From Saccharum officinarum (lineage: Eukaryota > Streptophyta > Magnoliopsida > Poales > Poaceae): a DNA stretch of 64,000 nt. The notes beneath the pieces were generated by a model. The model was not told where the DNA came from. It ran no database searches and saw only the letters and a list, made by a program, of their open reading frames with translations. Shown in pieces: positions 22,345 to 32,289 of the stretch. Both the position numbers and the translations under genes were made by a program. The stretch is from contig CM036159.1 in assembly GCA_020631735.1 (NCBI GenBank), positions 21,119,511 through 21,183,510 of the forward strand, read 5' to 3'. Position 1 is the first letter of the stretch. Each line of letters starts with the position of its first letter.

Positions 22345-24423
22345 ATGGCTCAATTAAGCTTGCACATCAACAACACCAAGAAGGCACCTCACTTTGATGG
22401 CACAAATTATGCATATTGGAAGGTTAAGATGACCGCACACCTAAAGTCAATCAATAGAGAAGTGTGGAAGGTCACCGAAACAAAATTTGAGGTTGCTAAT
22501 CCGGAAGCACCTACACCGGTGGAAGAGAAGAAGCTCCAATGCAATGACATTGCCATTAGTGCTCTTCATGAGGCATTAGATGACAAGACATTTGAGCAAG
22601 TAAAGAACATTGAGATTGCTCATGATGCTTGGGCCAAGCTAGAAGAAACATTTGAGGGCACCGAAGGCACAAAGACCGCTAAAGCATATATCTTGCAAGA
22701 AAAATTTTCAAGCTTCAAGATGCAAGATGATGAGAGTGTACCGGAGATGTTTCATAGGTTGCAAGTCATTGTCAATGAGCTCAAGGCACTTGGTGAGGAG
22801 GTCAAGGACAATCAATTCTCTATGAAGTTCTTGAGAAGTCTACCCAAGAGATTTGATACATTGATCACCGTGCTAGTGAGGACTACATTGAAGGATTCAA
22901 CTCCTCAACAAATATTTCAAGAAGTGATGACCGATGATTCATATAGAGAAGATGATGAGAAGGATGAGTTGGTCAAGAAGAAGAAGAAGGAAAATGAGAA
23001 GAAGGATGATGAGAAGAAGAAGAGTGTGGCATTCAAAGCCACCACATCCAAGGGCAAATCCAAGATTGAATCATCAAGTGATGAAGACTCAAGCTCTTGT
23101 GATAGTGATGACATTGATGAGAAGATGGCTCTCTTTGTCAAGCAATTTGGCAAATTCATGAAGAAGAAGGGCTTTCGTGCAAGAAGGAGGAAGAACTCAT
23201 ACAAGAAGAATGAGCATACCATGAGATGCTTTAGATGCCATAGCAAGGACCATCTCATTGCAAAGTGTCCTTATGATAGTGATGATGAAGATGCTATCAA
23301 GAAGGAGAGAAAGAAGCAAAAGAAGAAGCAAGAGAAGAAGGAGAGCTCTTATAAGAAGAAGAATGATTCTCATGTTGCTACATGGGATAGTGATGATTCC
23401 TCAAGTGATGATGAGGATGAAAACAAGAGCAAGAAGAAGGGACATGCTAGCATTGCCATCCAAGAGAAGGTCTCCCTCTTCGACACTCCATCGTGCTTCA
23501 TGGCTAAGGCCGCTAAGGTATCATCCGATGATGAGAGTGATCATGATAATGCTAGTGATAGTGATAGTGATGAAGAAGAATTCACTAAAGATGAACTAAT
23601 CACTATGCTAGAAGATTGCACTCAACATTTTAAAGAATCTAGAAAGGAGTGCAAGGGCTTGCTTAAGGAAAAGAAAAACCTTATGCAAGAACTTGATGAG
23701 CTTAGGGCATCTTATGAGAGTCTAAAGGTAGACCATAAGAAGCTTCAAAAGTCTCACACTAAGCTTGAAGAAGCTCATTCCTCTCTAGTTGAAAAATGTG
23801 AAAACATGCCAACTAATGTTGAGAAAGCTAAAACTTGCAACATAGGCATATCATGTGATATAATTGATGAAACTTTTCATAAGCCTATTATTGTTGCTCC
23901 TACTAACCCTTCATGTAGCTCATCTACATCATCCTCATCTAGTAGTGATGGTTTCACTTGTGACTCCACACTTATAGTTGAGAATGAAAATCTCAAGAAG
24001 GAGGTAAAAGAGCTCAATCACACATTAGCTAAGGCTTATGGTGGTGAGGACCGCTTGCTTATGTGCTTGGGTAGCCAAAGAGCTTCTCTCTACAAAGAGG
24101 GATTGGGCTATAACCCCAAGAAAGGCAAGGCCGCTTTTGCTCCTCACAAGACTCGTTTTGTGAAGAACAATGGTAGCTATTGCAAAAGTTGCAAGCAAGT
24201 TGGTCACATAGAGCAACATTGCATGAACAAGAAATCCAATGCAAATGTATCCTCAATCAAGTTTAATTCTTTCTATATGCTTACCAAGGGTACAAATGGT
24301 GTTCATGCTAAGTTTATTGGTACACCATGGATGGGCTCAAAGAAGAAAGCCATTTGGGTACCAAAGAGCTTAGTCTCTAACCTTGGAGGACCCAAACAAG
24401 TTTGGGTACCTAAAAAGAATTGA
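22345..24423 (+). CDS. gag: Copia Gag polyprotein
   Basis: The 692-residue capsid/nucleocapsid protein of the Sirevirus-like element would form cytoplasmic virus-like particles around its RNA. Residues about 10-50 carry the FDGTNYAYWKVKM start typical of plant Copia Gag, followed by the UBN2-like domain to about 190. Then comes a Lys/Glu/Asp/Ser-rich stretch, a first CCHC knuckle at residues 295-308 (CFRCHSKDHLIAKC), an acidic Ser/Asp tract, a coiled-coil-like stretch about 430-500 and a second CCHC knuckle at 613-626 (CKSCKQVGHIEQHC). The ATG lies 47 bp after the PBS, the first in-frame choice. It ends at TGA 24421; pol follows in a different frame. It is intact here and frameshifted in copy 1. 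Confidence 0.92.
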   Translation: MAQLSLHINNTKKAPHFDGTNYAYWKVKMTAHLKSINREVWKVTETKFEVANPEAPTPVEEKKLQCNDIAISALHEALDDKTFEQVKNIEIAHDAWAKLEETFEGTEGTKTAKAYILQEKFSSFKMQDDESVPEMFHRLQVIVNELKALGEEVKDNQFSMKFLRSLPKRFDTLITVLVRTTLKDSTPQQIFQEVMTDDSYREDDEKDELVKKKKKENEKKDDEKKKSVAFKATTSKGKSKIESSSDEDSSSCDSDDIDEKMALFVKQFGKFMKKKGFRARRRKNSYKKNEHTMRCFRCHSKDHLIAKCPYDSDDEDAIKKERKKQKKKQEKKESSYKKKNDSHVATWDSDDSSSDDEDENKSKKKGHASIAIQEKVSLFDTPSCFMAKAAKVSSDDESDHDNASDSDSDEEEFTKDELITMLEDCTQHFKESRKECKGLLKEKKNLMQELDELRASYESLKVDHKKLQKSHTKLEEAHSSLVEKCENMPTNVEKAKTCNIGISCDIIDETFHKPIIVAPTNPSCSSSTSSSSSSDGFTCDSTLIVENENLKKEVKELNHTLAKAYGGEDRLLMCLGSQRASLYKEGLGYNPKKGKAAFAPHKTRFVKNNGSYCKSCKQVGHIEQHCMNKKSNANVSSIKFNSFYMLTKGTNGVHAKFIGTPWMGSKKKAIWVPKSLVSNLGGPKQVWVPKKN

Positions 24424-24466
24424 TCTTGTCTTGTAGGTCAATTACAAAGCCGGAGGAAGGCATTGG

Positions 24467-25519
24467 GTGCTTGATAGTGGGTGCACTCAACATATGACCG
24501 GAGACTCTTGTATGTTCAATTCAATTGATACAAGTCAAAATGGTGGTTTTGATGCTATCACTTTTGGCAACAACAAGAAAGGCAAGGTCAAGGGGCTTGG
24601 TAAAATTGCTATCTCAAATGACATGAGCATATCTAATGTGTTGCTAGTTGAGAGCTTAGATTTCAATCTTTTATCGGTGGCACAACTTTGTGATCTTGGC
24701 TTCAAGTGCATATTTGGTAGTGATGATGTTGAAGTCATAAGTGTTGATGGATCAAACTTGATATTCAAAGGATTTAGACATGGTAGCTTATACTTGGTTG
24801 ACTTCAATGATAGTGAGACACAATTGACATCATGCTTGCTTAGTAAATCTAGTATGGGTTGGTTATGGCATAGAAGGCTTGGTCATGTTGGAATGAAACA
24901 ATTGAACAAACTTTTGAGGCATGACTTAGTTAGAGGCTTGAAGGATGTCACCTTTGAGAAGGATAAACTATGTAGTGCTTGTCAAGCCGGCAAACAAGTT
25001 GGAAATACACATCCTAGTAAGAGTGAAATGAGCACATCAAAGGCATTTGAGCTATTGCACATGGACTTGTTTGGGCCAACAACATACACTAGCATTGGTG
25101 GCAACAAGTATGGTTTTGTGATTGTGGATGACTACACTAGATACACTTGGGTGCTCTTTCTCTATGACAAGAGTGATGTTTATGATCTATTCAAGTCTTT
25201 TGTCAAGAGGGTGCAAAATGAGTTTGAGACTACCATCAAGAAGATTAGAAGTGACAATGGTAGTGAGTTCAAGAACACAAGAATTGAAGATTTGTGTGAT
25301 GATCTTGGTATTGGACATCAATTCTCACCAACATACACTCCTCAATCCAATGGTGTAGTTGAAAGGAAAAATAGAACCTTGATTGATATGGCTAGATCAA
25401 TGCTTAGTGAATACAATGTTAGTCATTCATTTTGGAGTGAAGCTATCAACACGGCTTGCTATTGTAGCAACCGTCTCTATTGCCATGGAAGCTTGGAAAG
25501 ACACCATATGAGCTATTGA
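24467..25519 (+). CDS. pol: Copia Pol part 1: protease and integrase
   Basis: The frame is open from after TAG 24434-24436; no ATG is used, consistent with Pol made as a fusion. The aspartic protease motif DSGCTQHMTG is at its start. The GAG-pre-integrase HHCC region follows (WLWHRRLGHVG... with CSACQAGKQ). The integrase core shows HMDLFGPT, FVIVDDYTRYTWV, IRSDNGSEFKN and NGVVERKNRTL, giving the D, D and E residues. The frame runs into a stop at 25517 because of a base change or indel near 25485; homology continues in the next frame from 25480. Confidence 0.88.
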   Translation: MLDSGCTQHMTGDSCMFNSIDTSQNGGFDAITFGNNKKGKVKGLGKIAISNDMSISNVLLVESLDFNLLSVAQLCDLGFKCIFGSDDVEVISVDGSNLIFKGFRHGSLYLVDFNDSETQLTSCLLSKSSMGWLWHRRLGHVGMKQLNKLLRHDLVRGLKDVTFEKDKLCSACQAGKQVGNTHPSKSEMSTSKAFELLHMDLFGPTTYTSIGGNKYGFVIVDDYTRYTWVLFLYDKSDVYDLFKSFVKRVQNEFETTIKKIRSDNGSEFKNTRIEDLCDDLGIGHQFSPTYTPQSNGVVERKNRTLIDMARSMLSEYNVSHSFWSEAINTACYCSNRLYCHGSLERHHMSY

Positions 25520-26514
25520 ATGGAAGAAAGCCCAACATTGCATACTTTAGAGTGTTTGGTTGCAAATGCTATATTCTCAAGAAAGGCACTAGATTGAGCA
25601 AGTTTGAAAAGAAATGTGATGAAGGGTTCTTACTTGGTTATTCTACCACAAGCAAATCATATAGAGTTTGGAATCTCACAAATGGCACCTTGGAAGAAGT
25701 TCATGATGTTGAGTTTGATGAAACCCAAGGGTCTCAAAATGAAGCTCAAAACCTTGATGATGTGAGAGGAGATCAATTGTCAAATGCAATGAAGAACATG
25801 GACATTGGTGATATAAGGCCGATGCAAGTTGATGATGATGATATTCATGTGATCAACCAAAGTGTGCAAATTGATACAAATCAAGCAAGCTCTAGTGGTT
25901 CTCATGATGAAGTGCAAGTTCAAGGTCAAACAAGTGAAAGCAATCAACTCCCAATACTCCAACCTACTAGCATTGCAAGAGATCATCCGTTGGACCAAAT
26001 CATTGGTGGAATTCAAAGTGGTGTTCAAACTAGATCAAGATTAGCATCCTTTTGTGAGCATTACTCATTTGTCTCATTAGAAGAACCAAAGAAGATAGAA
26101 GATGCATTGAAGGATTCCGATTGGGTAAATGCCATGCATGAAGAACTAAACAACTTTGCTAGAAATCAAGTTTGGAAACTTGTTGAGAGGCCAAAGAACT
26201 ACAATGTGATTGGTACTAAGTGGGTCTTTAGAAACAAGCAAGATCAAGATGGCATGGTTGTAAGGAACAAAGCAAGATTAGTAGCACAAGGATACACTCA
26301 AGTTGAGGGTCTTGACTTTGGAGAGACATATGCACCGGTTGCAAGATTGGAGGCAATTAGAATCTTATTAGCATATGCTTGTGCACACAACATCAAGCTC
26401 TATCAAATGGATGTCAAGAGTGCATTTCTCAATGGCTACATCAATGAAGAAGTTTATGTTGAGCAACCTCCCGGTTTTGAAGATGACAAGAAGCCGACCA
26501 TGTTTACAAGCTAA
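25480..26514 (+). CDS. pol: Copia Pol part 2: integrase end and reverse transcriptase start
   Basis: It continues Pol one frame over. GKTPYELLNGRKPN and the FRVFGCKCYI segment are the end of the Copia integrase region; a linker rich in Asp, Gln and Ser follows. The RT begins with WVNAMHEELNNFARNQVW, then GTKWVFRNKQD, ARLVAQGYTQVEGLDF and YQMDVKSAFLNG (first catalytic Asp). It ends at 26512 because one C is missing in 'aagccgacc'; copy 1 has 'aagcccgacc' at 19719-19728, so the frame break here is specific to copy 2. Confidence 0.88.
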   Translation: MPWKLGKTPYELLNGRKPNIAYFRVFGCKCYILKKGTRLSKFEKKCDEGFLLGYSTTSKSYRVWNLTNGTLEEVHDVEFDETQGSQNEAQNLDDVRGDQLSNAMKNMDIGDIRPMQVDDDDIHVINQSVQIDTNQASSSGSHDEVQVQGQTSESNQLPILQPTSIARDHPLDQIIGGIQSGVQTRSRLASFCEHYSFVSLEEPKKIEDALKDSDWVNAMHEELNNFARNQVWKLVERPKNYNVIGTKWVFRNKQDQDGMVVRNKARLVAQGYTQVEGLDFGETYAPVARLEAIRILLAYACAHNIKLYQMDVKSAFLNGYINEEVYVEQPPGFEDDKKPTMFTS

Positions 26515-26522
26515 AGAAGGCA

Positions 26523-27617
26523 TTGTATGGTTTGAAGCAAGCACCTAGAGCATGGTATGAGAGGTTGAGGGACTTTCTTCTCTCTAAAGGGTTCAAGATG
26601 GGAAAGGTTGACACCACTCTCTTCACCAAGAAGCTTGGAAATGACTTGTTTGTGTTGCAAATCTATGTGGATGACATTATCTTTGGATCAACTAACCAAG
26701 ACTTTTGTGAAGAGTTTGGAAATATGATGGCTAATGAGTTTGAGATGTCTATGATTGGAGAGCTTAGTTACTTCCTTGGACTTCAAATCAAGCAAATGAA
26801 GAATGGCACTTTTGTAAGTCAAGGCAAGTACATCAAGGACATGATCAAGAAGTTTGGATTGCAAGATGCTAAGCCAATGAGCACACCAATGGGCACTAAT
26901 GATCAATTGGGTATTGATGATAGTGGAAATATGGTAGATCAAAAGCAATACCGGTCTATGATTGGAAGTTTGCTCTATGTCACCGCTTCTAGGCCGGATG
27001 TGATGTTTAGTGTGTGCAAGTGTGCAAGATATCAAGCTTCACCTAGAGAAAGTCACTTGAAAGCAACCAAGAGGATATTGAGATATCTTAAGGGCACTCA
27101 TGATGTTGGATTATGGTATCCCAAGGGGTCTAATTTTGAGTTGATTGGATATTCGGACTCCGACTATGGTGGATGCAAGATTGATAGAATGAGCACAAGT
27201 GGCACTTGTCAATTGCTTGGAAGGTCTCTTGTTTCATGGTCATCAAAGAAACAAAATAGTGTTGCACTATCTACCGCCGAGGCCGAATACATTAGTGCCG
27301 GTAGTTGTTGTGCACAATTGCTTTGGATGAAGGCCACTTTGAATGACTTTGGAATTAAATTCAAGAATGTGCCTTTGTTTTGTGATAATGAAAGTGCTAT
27401 CAAGATGACACAAAATCCGGTTCAACATTCAAGAACCAAGCACATTGACATAAGGCATCACTTCATAAGAGACCATCAACAAAAGGGTGATATTAGCATT
27501 GAGAGCATTGGCACCGAAGATCAACTAGCCGACATCTTTACAAAGCCACTTGATGAAAAGAGATTTTACAAGTTGAAGAATGAATTGAACATACTTGACT
27601 TCTCCAACTTGAAATGA
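26523..27617 (+). CDS. pol: Copia Pol part 3: reverse transcriptase end and RNase H
   Basis: It starts within the RT at MYGLKQAPRAWYERL and contains the YVDDIIFGS catalytic box (residues about 48-56), SYFLGLQI and the thumb. The RNase H follows: YSDSDYGGC, WSSKKQNSVALSTAEAEY and the TKHIDIRHHFIRD block near the end. It stops with a natural terminator at 27615-27617, the usual C-terminus for the lineage (ADIFTKPL then NELNIL). No env-like frame follows. Confidence 0.9.
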   Translation: MYGLKQAPRAWYERLRDFLLSKGFKMGKVDTTLFTKKLGNDLFVLQIYVDDIIFGSTNQDFCEEFGNMMANEFEMSMIGELSYFLGLQIKQMKNGTFVSQGKYIKDMIKKFGLQDAKPMSTPMGTNDQLGIDDSGNMVDQKQYRSMIGSLLYVTASRPDVMFSVCKCARYQASPRESHLKATKRILRYLKGTHDVGLWYPKGSNFELIGYSDSDYGGCKIDRMSTSGTCQLLGRSLVSWSSKKQNSVALSTAEAEYISAGSCCAQLLWMKATLNDFGIKFKNVPLFCDNESAIKMTQNPVQHSRTKHIDIRHHFIRDHQQKGDISIESIGTEDQLADIFTKPLDEKRFYKLKNELNILDFSNLK

Positions 27618-28675
27618 GTGCACCCCCACATTCTTATATGACATGCCTCTCCTCCAACATAGCAAGGTAAAGTTGTTTGGCATATCATTCATACTTTGCT
27701 AAGGACATGTTTAGAACATATAGACATATTTGCATGACAAATAGGCTCATTCATGAAAATCAAATGATTTTGATGTATATATGGTACCACTATTGCTTCT
27801 ATGTTTGATTGATCTAGTGGTAATGTTTGTGGGCTTGCAAACCTAGTGTTGAATCTAGAAAATGAGCTCATGATGTGTAATTCAACATGGTCAAGATAAC
27901 CCTTATACTTTATGAGGTGTGAAAAAGCTTGTCCTTGGATCAAACCGAATTACATATTCTAGGCAAGTGATCTAGATTGAACCATAATTTGGACTCCCTC
28001 ATATTGATTGACTTATCTCTCACTAAAAAATTGGCACCTTTTTGGTGATTGTTGACAAAGGGGGAGAGAAAAGTCACAAAGATATTGCAAAGAGGAAATA
28101 AAATATAATAAGAGGGAGAGAAAAGTCACAGGGGAGAGAAAAGTCACAAAGAGAGAAATTAAATTTGAGCACATAAGTAGGGGGAGCAAGCTCATGGATT
28201 ATTTGTTGCATTTGTATGTGCATTAACATGATGAAATGTTGCATTGCAAAGTTTAATTTCGATATTCATGATTGAATGGTGTATGCTAGAAATAGAACTT
28301 GAATGATGATTTGTTGAGAGTAGCTTTACAAGTGGTATCTAGACACCTTTTGCTTATAATGTTGATCTCACGGGTACTTTAGTGTTTGTGATCTTTACAA
28401 GTGATAGATTACAAGTGGTGTCTAGCTACATCGATGCTAAGGATGGTATATAAAGGCAACTCCGATTGGTATCACGCTTCAAAGGTCCATTCTATATACC
28501 TTAGCATCAATTTGATAGTAGTAACTCTCTCAAATTTCAAATCCATACATATGTGCATAATTGAACCAAACTCATGGAAGCACATATGTAGGGGGAGCTA
28601 ATACTATCGAAATTGAAAATTGATTTCATTTCATATCTTTGTGATGGTTGTCATCAATTACCAAAAAGGGGAGAT
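27618..28675 (+). other. Copia 3' region with repeated polypurine tracts
   Basis: Non-coding. Purine tracts of the form AGGGGGAG(A/C) occur at about 28058-28074, 28110-28125, 28130-28143, 28178-28190 and 28589-28600, with the functional PPT AAAAAGGGGAGAT ending at 28675, directly before LTR3. Two tracts share an upstream phrase like GTGATTGTTGACAA or GTGATGGTTGTCAT. Multiple PPT copies in this region are a described Sirevirus trait. Confidence 0.8.
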
Positions 28676-30671
28676 TGAAAGCCCAAGTTTGGTTTTGGTA
28701 ATTAATGACACCAAGTTGCTAATGCCATGTGTTAAGTGTTTTGAGTTAGGCATAAGCAACACATGTGATGAAGGTGTATGTGGCAAGGAGTGGTGGCCAC
28801 AAGATCACAAAGAGATGGTGCATGGACATAAAATGATGATCATGGTGGAGATGCACATGATGATCAAGTGAAAGAGAAGGATCTAAGAGCGCAAGGCAAA
28901 GGTATAACCATAGGTTTTCCTTTTGCCGGTCTAAGATGAGTAGAGAAGTGATTGACCGAGTTTAGGATATATGGCCGACTATCAAGAGGGGCAATCACGG
29001 TTAGCTCGGAAATCAAGTGCCACTAGATCAATGTCTTGAGCATATGCATTAGGATCTAGTAAAAAGCTAACATAACGCCTTGAAAATGATTTGTGAAATG
29101 CTAACACACATGCACATGGTGGTGTACACTTGGTGGTGTTAGCACAGTTTGTGAAGGCGGTGGAGTTTAAGCGGTAGAGAGGGGTTTGGGTTCCTCTCTC
29201 CCTCCCACCGAGCTTGCGAGGCGGGATTCGGCGCTTTTTGGAGAAGTGAAATGCCTATTTTCTATTGCGCCGGAAGTCGGAAAAGAAACGGAGGCGAACG
29301 GAGGTCACAGAGATGACCGGACGCTGGACCGGACGCGGTCTCTGTATGACCGGACGCGTCCGGTCAGTGTTCAGCGTCTACACGGTTTTCAGTTTGATGA
29401 TCGGACGCGCAGGGCGTCCGGTCATCCAGGGAGCTTACTGGACTCTAATCGGACGCTGGCACTGTGGCGTCCGGTCAGTTCAACAGCGCGTCCGGTCAGT
29501 TCTCCTGAGCGAATCAGAGCGCGCGACCAGCGCGTTCGGTCCCTCACGTAACCGGAGCGTCCGGTCAGGCGTCCAGAAGGGTAGAGCGAAGCGGAGTAAC
29601 GATCGGACGCGCGGCGCGTCCGGTCACGTGCGATCGGACGCGTCCGGTCTCAACGTGAGCATACTGGAATGCGACCGGACGCGGGCACTGTCGCGTCCGG
29701 TCAATCGGTTCAGCGCGTCCGGTCACGGCAACGGCTAGTTCTGACACGTACTGTTTCTTGCTGTCGCGTAGTGACCGGACGCGTCCGGTCACCCTGACCG
29801 GAGCGTCCGGTCAGTGCAATTTTCGCTGCGTCGTCTGTAACGGCTAGCTGCGTACCCCTTCGTTATAAATAGACGTTGGCCGGGGTTTGAGGGTAACTCT
29901 TGCACATTTTGAGAACTAGAGACATACTTTGAGCTAGAGAACAACCCCTCCACTCATCTCTTTGCATAGTTGCACATCTTGAGTGAGATTGAGTGAGATT
30001 CAAGTGTATTGCTTGAGAGTTGCATTCTAGAGGCACTTGATCTTCGAGTTGCTGCGGATTTCTTGTTACTCTTCCATGTTTCCCGACACGGTAGACGGCT
30101 TGGAGCAGCGGAGGTGATTGAGCTCGCAATTGGAGATTGTTGGAGCCTTCACCAAGTGTTGTAAGGGGTTCTTGATCCTTCCCCGCGGGAGTTCGCAAAT
30201 TGGATACTCTAGTGGAGCTCGTGGCTTGGAGGATCCCCATCTTGTGTGCGGTTGTGCGGCGCCCGCCGAGGGCTCGACTCTTGATAGTCGATTAGCTCGC
30301 GAATCGACAAGTGGGTGTATCGCCACAACGGGGAGTAGCTTGCCGGGAAGCAAGTGAACCTCGGGATAAATTCTTGTGTCATTCTCTTCCCGAGGATTTC
30401 TCTTGTATGATTGATTGATTGGTATTTCTCTTCTCTTCACGGCGGTATAATCACTCGAAGCTCTTCTCTCGTATTACTTCTCGTTTCTAGCTCATAGTTG
30501 TTGTTGTGTTTAGTGAATAGCCTTGTACTAGACTTGTGTAGGTGGCTTGCTTAATTAGTTAGAGCTAGTGCTTTTGCCTCGCCACCTTTCGTACTAACTC
30601 GTGGTTAAGTAATTCTTGTAGAAGTTTTAATTAGGCTATTCACCCCCCCTCTAGCCTATTTGGACCTTACA
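28676..30671 (+). repeat. Copia LTR3
   Basis: 1996 bp, TGAAAG...CTTACA, the same length as LTR1. It is preceded by a PPT, so it is the 3' LTR of copy 2, yet it is followed by a PBS (30674-30685) and another internal start instead of genomic DNA. Confidence 0.92.
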
Positions 30672-30856
30672 AGTGGTATCAGAGCTGAGGCACCGTTTAT
30701 TTGAGGCTTAACAACCTACGGTGAAAAAGAAATGGCTCAATTAAGCTTGCACATCAACAACACCAAGAAGGCACCTCACTTTGATGGCACAAATTATGCA
30801 TATTAGAAGGTTAAGATGACCGCACACCTAAAGTCAATGAATAGAGAAGTGTGGAC
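30672..30856 (+). pseudogene. Truncated third Copia internal region
   Basis: It holds the PBS and the first codons of gag (ATG at 30732), matching 22285-22465. TGG is TAG at 30805 and several other bases differ. It stops abruptly after 'agtgtgga', then a filler and antisense-gene sequence follow. Confidence 0.85.
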
Positions 30857-30873
30857 TGCACATCAACAACACC

Positions 30874-32289
30874 GGGTCGTTGTCGTCATGGCCCAACATC
30901 GCCGCGCTGGCGATAGCACGGGCAGAGGCGGAGATACCGAGGTGGGGGGGCTGTCCCTCCAGTTTAGGGACGCAACGAACCCCGACGCCGAGCCCATCTT
31001 CGTCCTGAACGACAAAGATGAAGTGCACCGATGGGAGTACCTCGAGGGCATCCACCGGCACCTTGATCGGTTGCTCTGGGTGGCGTCCGAGGCCATGCGG
31101 AGTACGTGAGATGCCACCGAGGTATGGTCGACCCGTCGTCTTTCTTCGTAGTTTTCTTGGTGTCTTTTTCCCTCGACTTTTTAACCTTTTCGGTTTTTTC
31201 GGATTGCGTTCAGGAGCTGAAGGAGTACTCCCACCGCAAGTCACTCTTCATCCGAGATGAGAGTGGCGTGTGGGCCGTTCTGTCTCAGCAACGGGTCCTG
31301 GTCGAGGAGGCCCAAAAATGGCTTTCCGATCGGAACACCGAAATGGCTGAGCTGCGCGTCGCGTACACGATGGTGAAGGAGGTGGCGATGCAGGCTTGGG
31401 CGGCCGAGGCCGTGATGCGCACTGGTATGGACAAGGCTCGGGAGGAGGCTGCCCAGGCCCGCAGGGATCTCGAGCCCCTGTCGAGACGAGTGAAGGAGCT
31501 CGAGGAGAATGTCTCCCAGGTTAGCCGCCAGCGCGACACCCTCAACGTCGAGGTCGAGCAGGCCACCGCTCGTTCTGATGCTCTGAAGGACGAGGTCATG
31601 ATGCTGAAGGGAGCCGTCCAAGAGAAGGACGTAGCTCTCGAGTCTGCTCGGCAAGAGATCGAGGCGCTAAAGGCGACCATCGGTGACAAGGACAGCGCCC
31701 TCCTAGGGCTCGAGCGGACTTGCGGGGGGCTTCGCGACGAGGTCGTGGGCCTGCAGACCCATATCGAGGGTAAGTGTGATTGTTACGACCATGACGTTGA
31801 GGGCCTTGCGTTGGGTATTAATTTGTTTATCGTGTTTCAGAGCTGGAGAGGGAGAATCGAGAGGCCCAATCTTCTGCCACCTCCTTGTAGAGCCTCCTCG
31901 AAGCCGAGATCCAGAGGACCCAGCTGCTCCAGGGCATGATCACCACCGTGTGTGACGGCCTGGGGGTCGAGCCCGATGCCGACACCGGGGAAGATGTTCT
32001 GGGGAACTCCTTCGCCCGTCGGATGGTGGCGCTGGGCCGCCTTGCCCGGGAGAAGATACGGGACGGCCTCCATCACGGCGTAAAGAGGGCGCTGGCCGTC
32101 GTCCGTTTAGGGTTTGTGTTTGACATGAAGCTCGTCGCTGAGGGCTTCATCACAGACCTGGATCGGACGGACAAGGAGAATGAGGATGCCTGCCTGGAGC
32201 TGATTGAAGCCGCGGAAGAGCCTGGAAGCCGTCTGGCCTCGCTTTTTGAAGCCGAGGTGGTTCCGCCTACTGACGATGAGGGCCTGTGA
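30874..32289 (+). pseudogene. Antisense gene of Tat Gypsy, 3' part with duplicated segment
   Basis: Bases 30874 to about 31410 repeat 12990-13526 with about ten substitutions, then continue without the Copia insertion. Exons by splice signals: up to 31121 (reading LQFRDATNPDAEPIFVLNDK), 31214-31769 and 31841-32289, with GT-AG introns of 92 and 71 bp. The middle exon encodes a long alpha-helical coiled coil (VKELEENVSQVSRQRDTLN and on). The last exon carries the family's C-terminus (GITTVCDGLG-like start, ending PPTDDEGL). Broken by TGA at 31108 (CGA in the upstream copy, a CpG-type change) and TAG at 31888. The stop at 32287-32289 is the natural end. Confidence 0.72.

Larger units (their letters stand above)
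20310..30671 (+). mobile_element. Sirevirus-like Copia, copy 2, full structure
   Basis: LTR2 (20310-22284), PBS, gag, pol in Copia order (protease, integrase, RT, RNase H), a 1-kb region with repeated purine tracts, and LTR3 (28676-30671). PBS type, multiple PPT copies, LTR palindromes and a large gag with two CCHC knuckles fit the Sirevirus (SIRE/Maximus) lineage. Neither end has a genomic flank: the left is the N gap, and the right continues into another partial internal region. Pol has two frame changes, so it is at best nearly intact. Confidence 0.88.

Noticed and set aside
27618..28675. An env-like gene after Copia pol, as in some Sireviruses
   Set aside because: The region is A/T-rich with frequent stops; the only longer frames are on the opposite strand or lie over PPT repeats.
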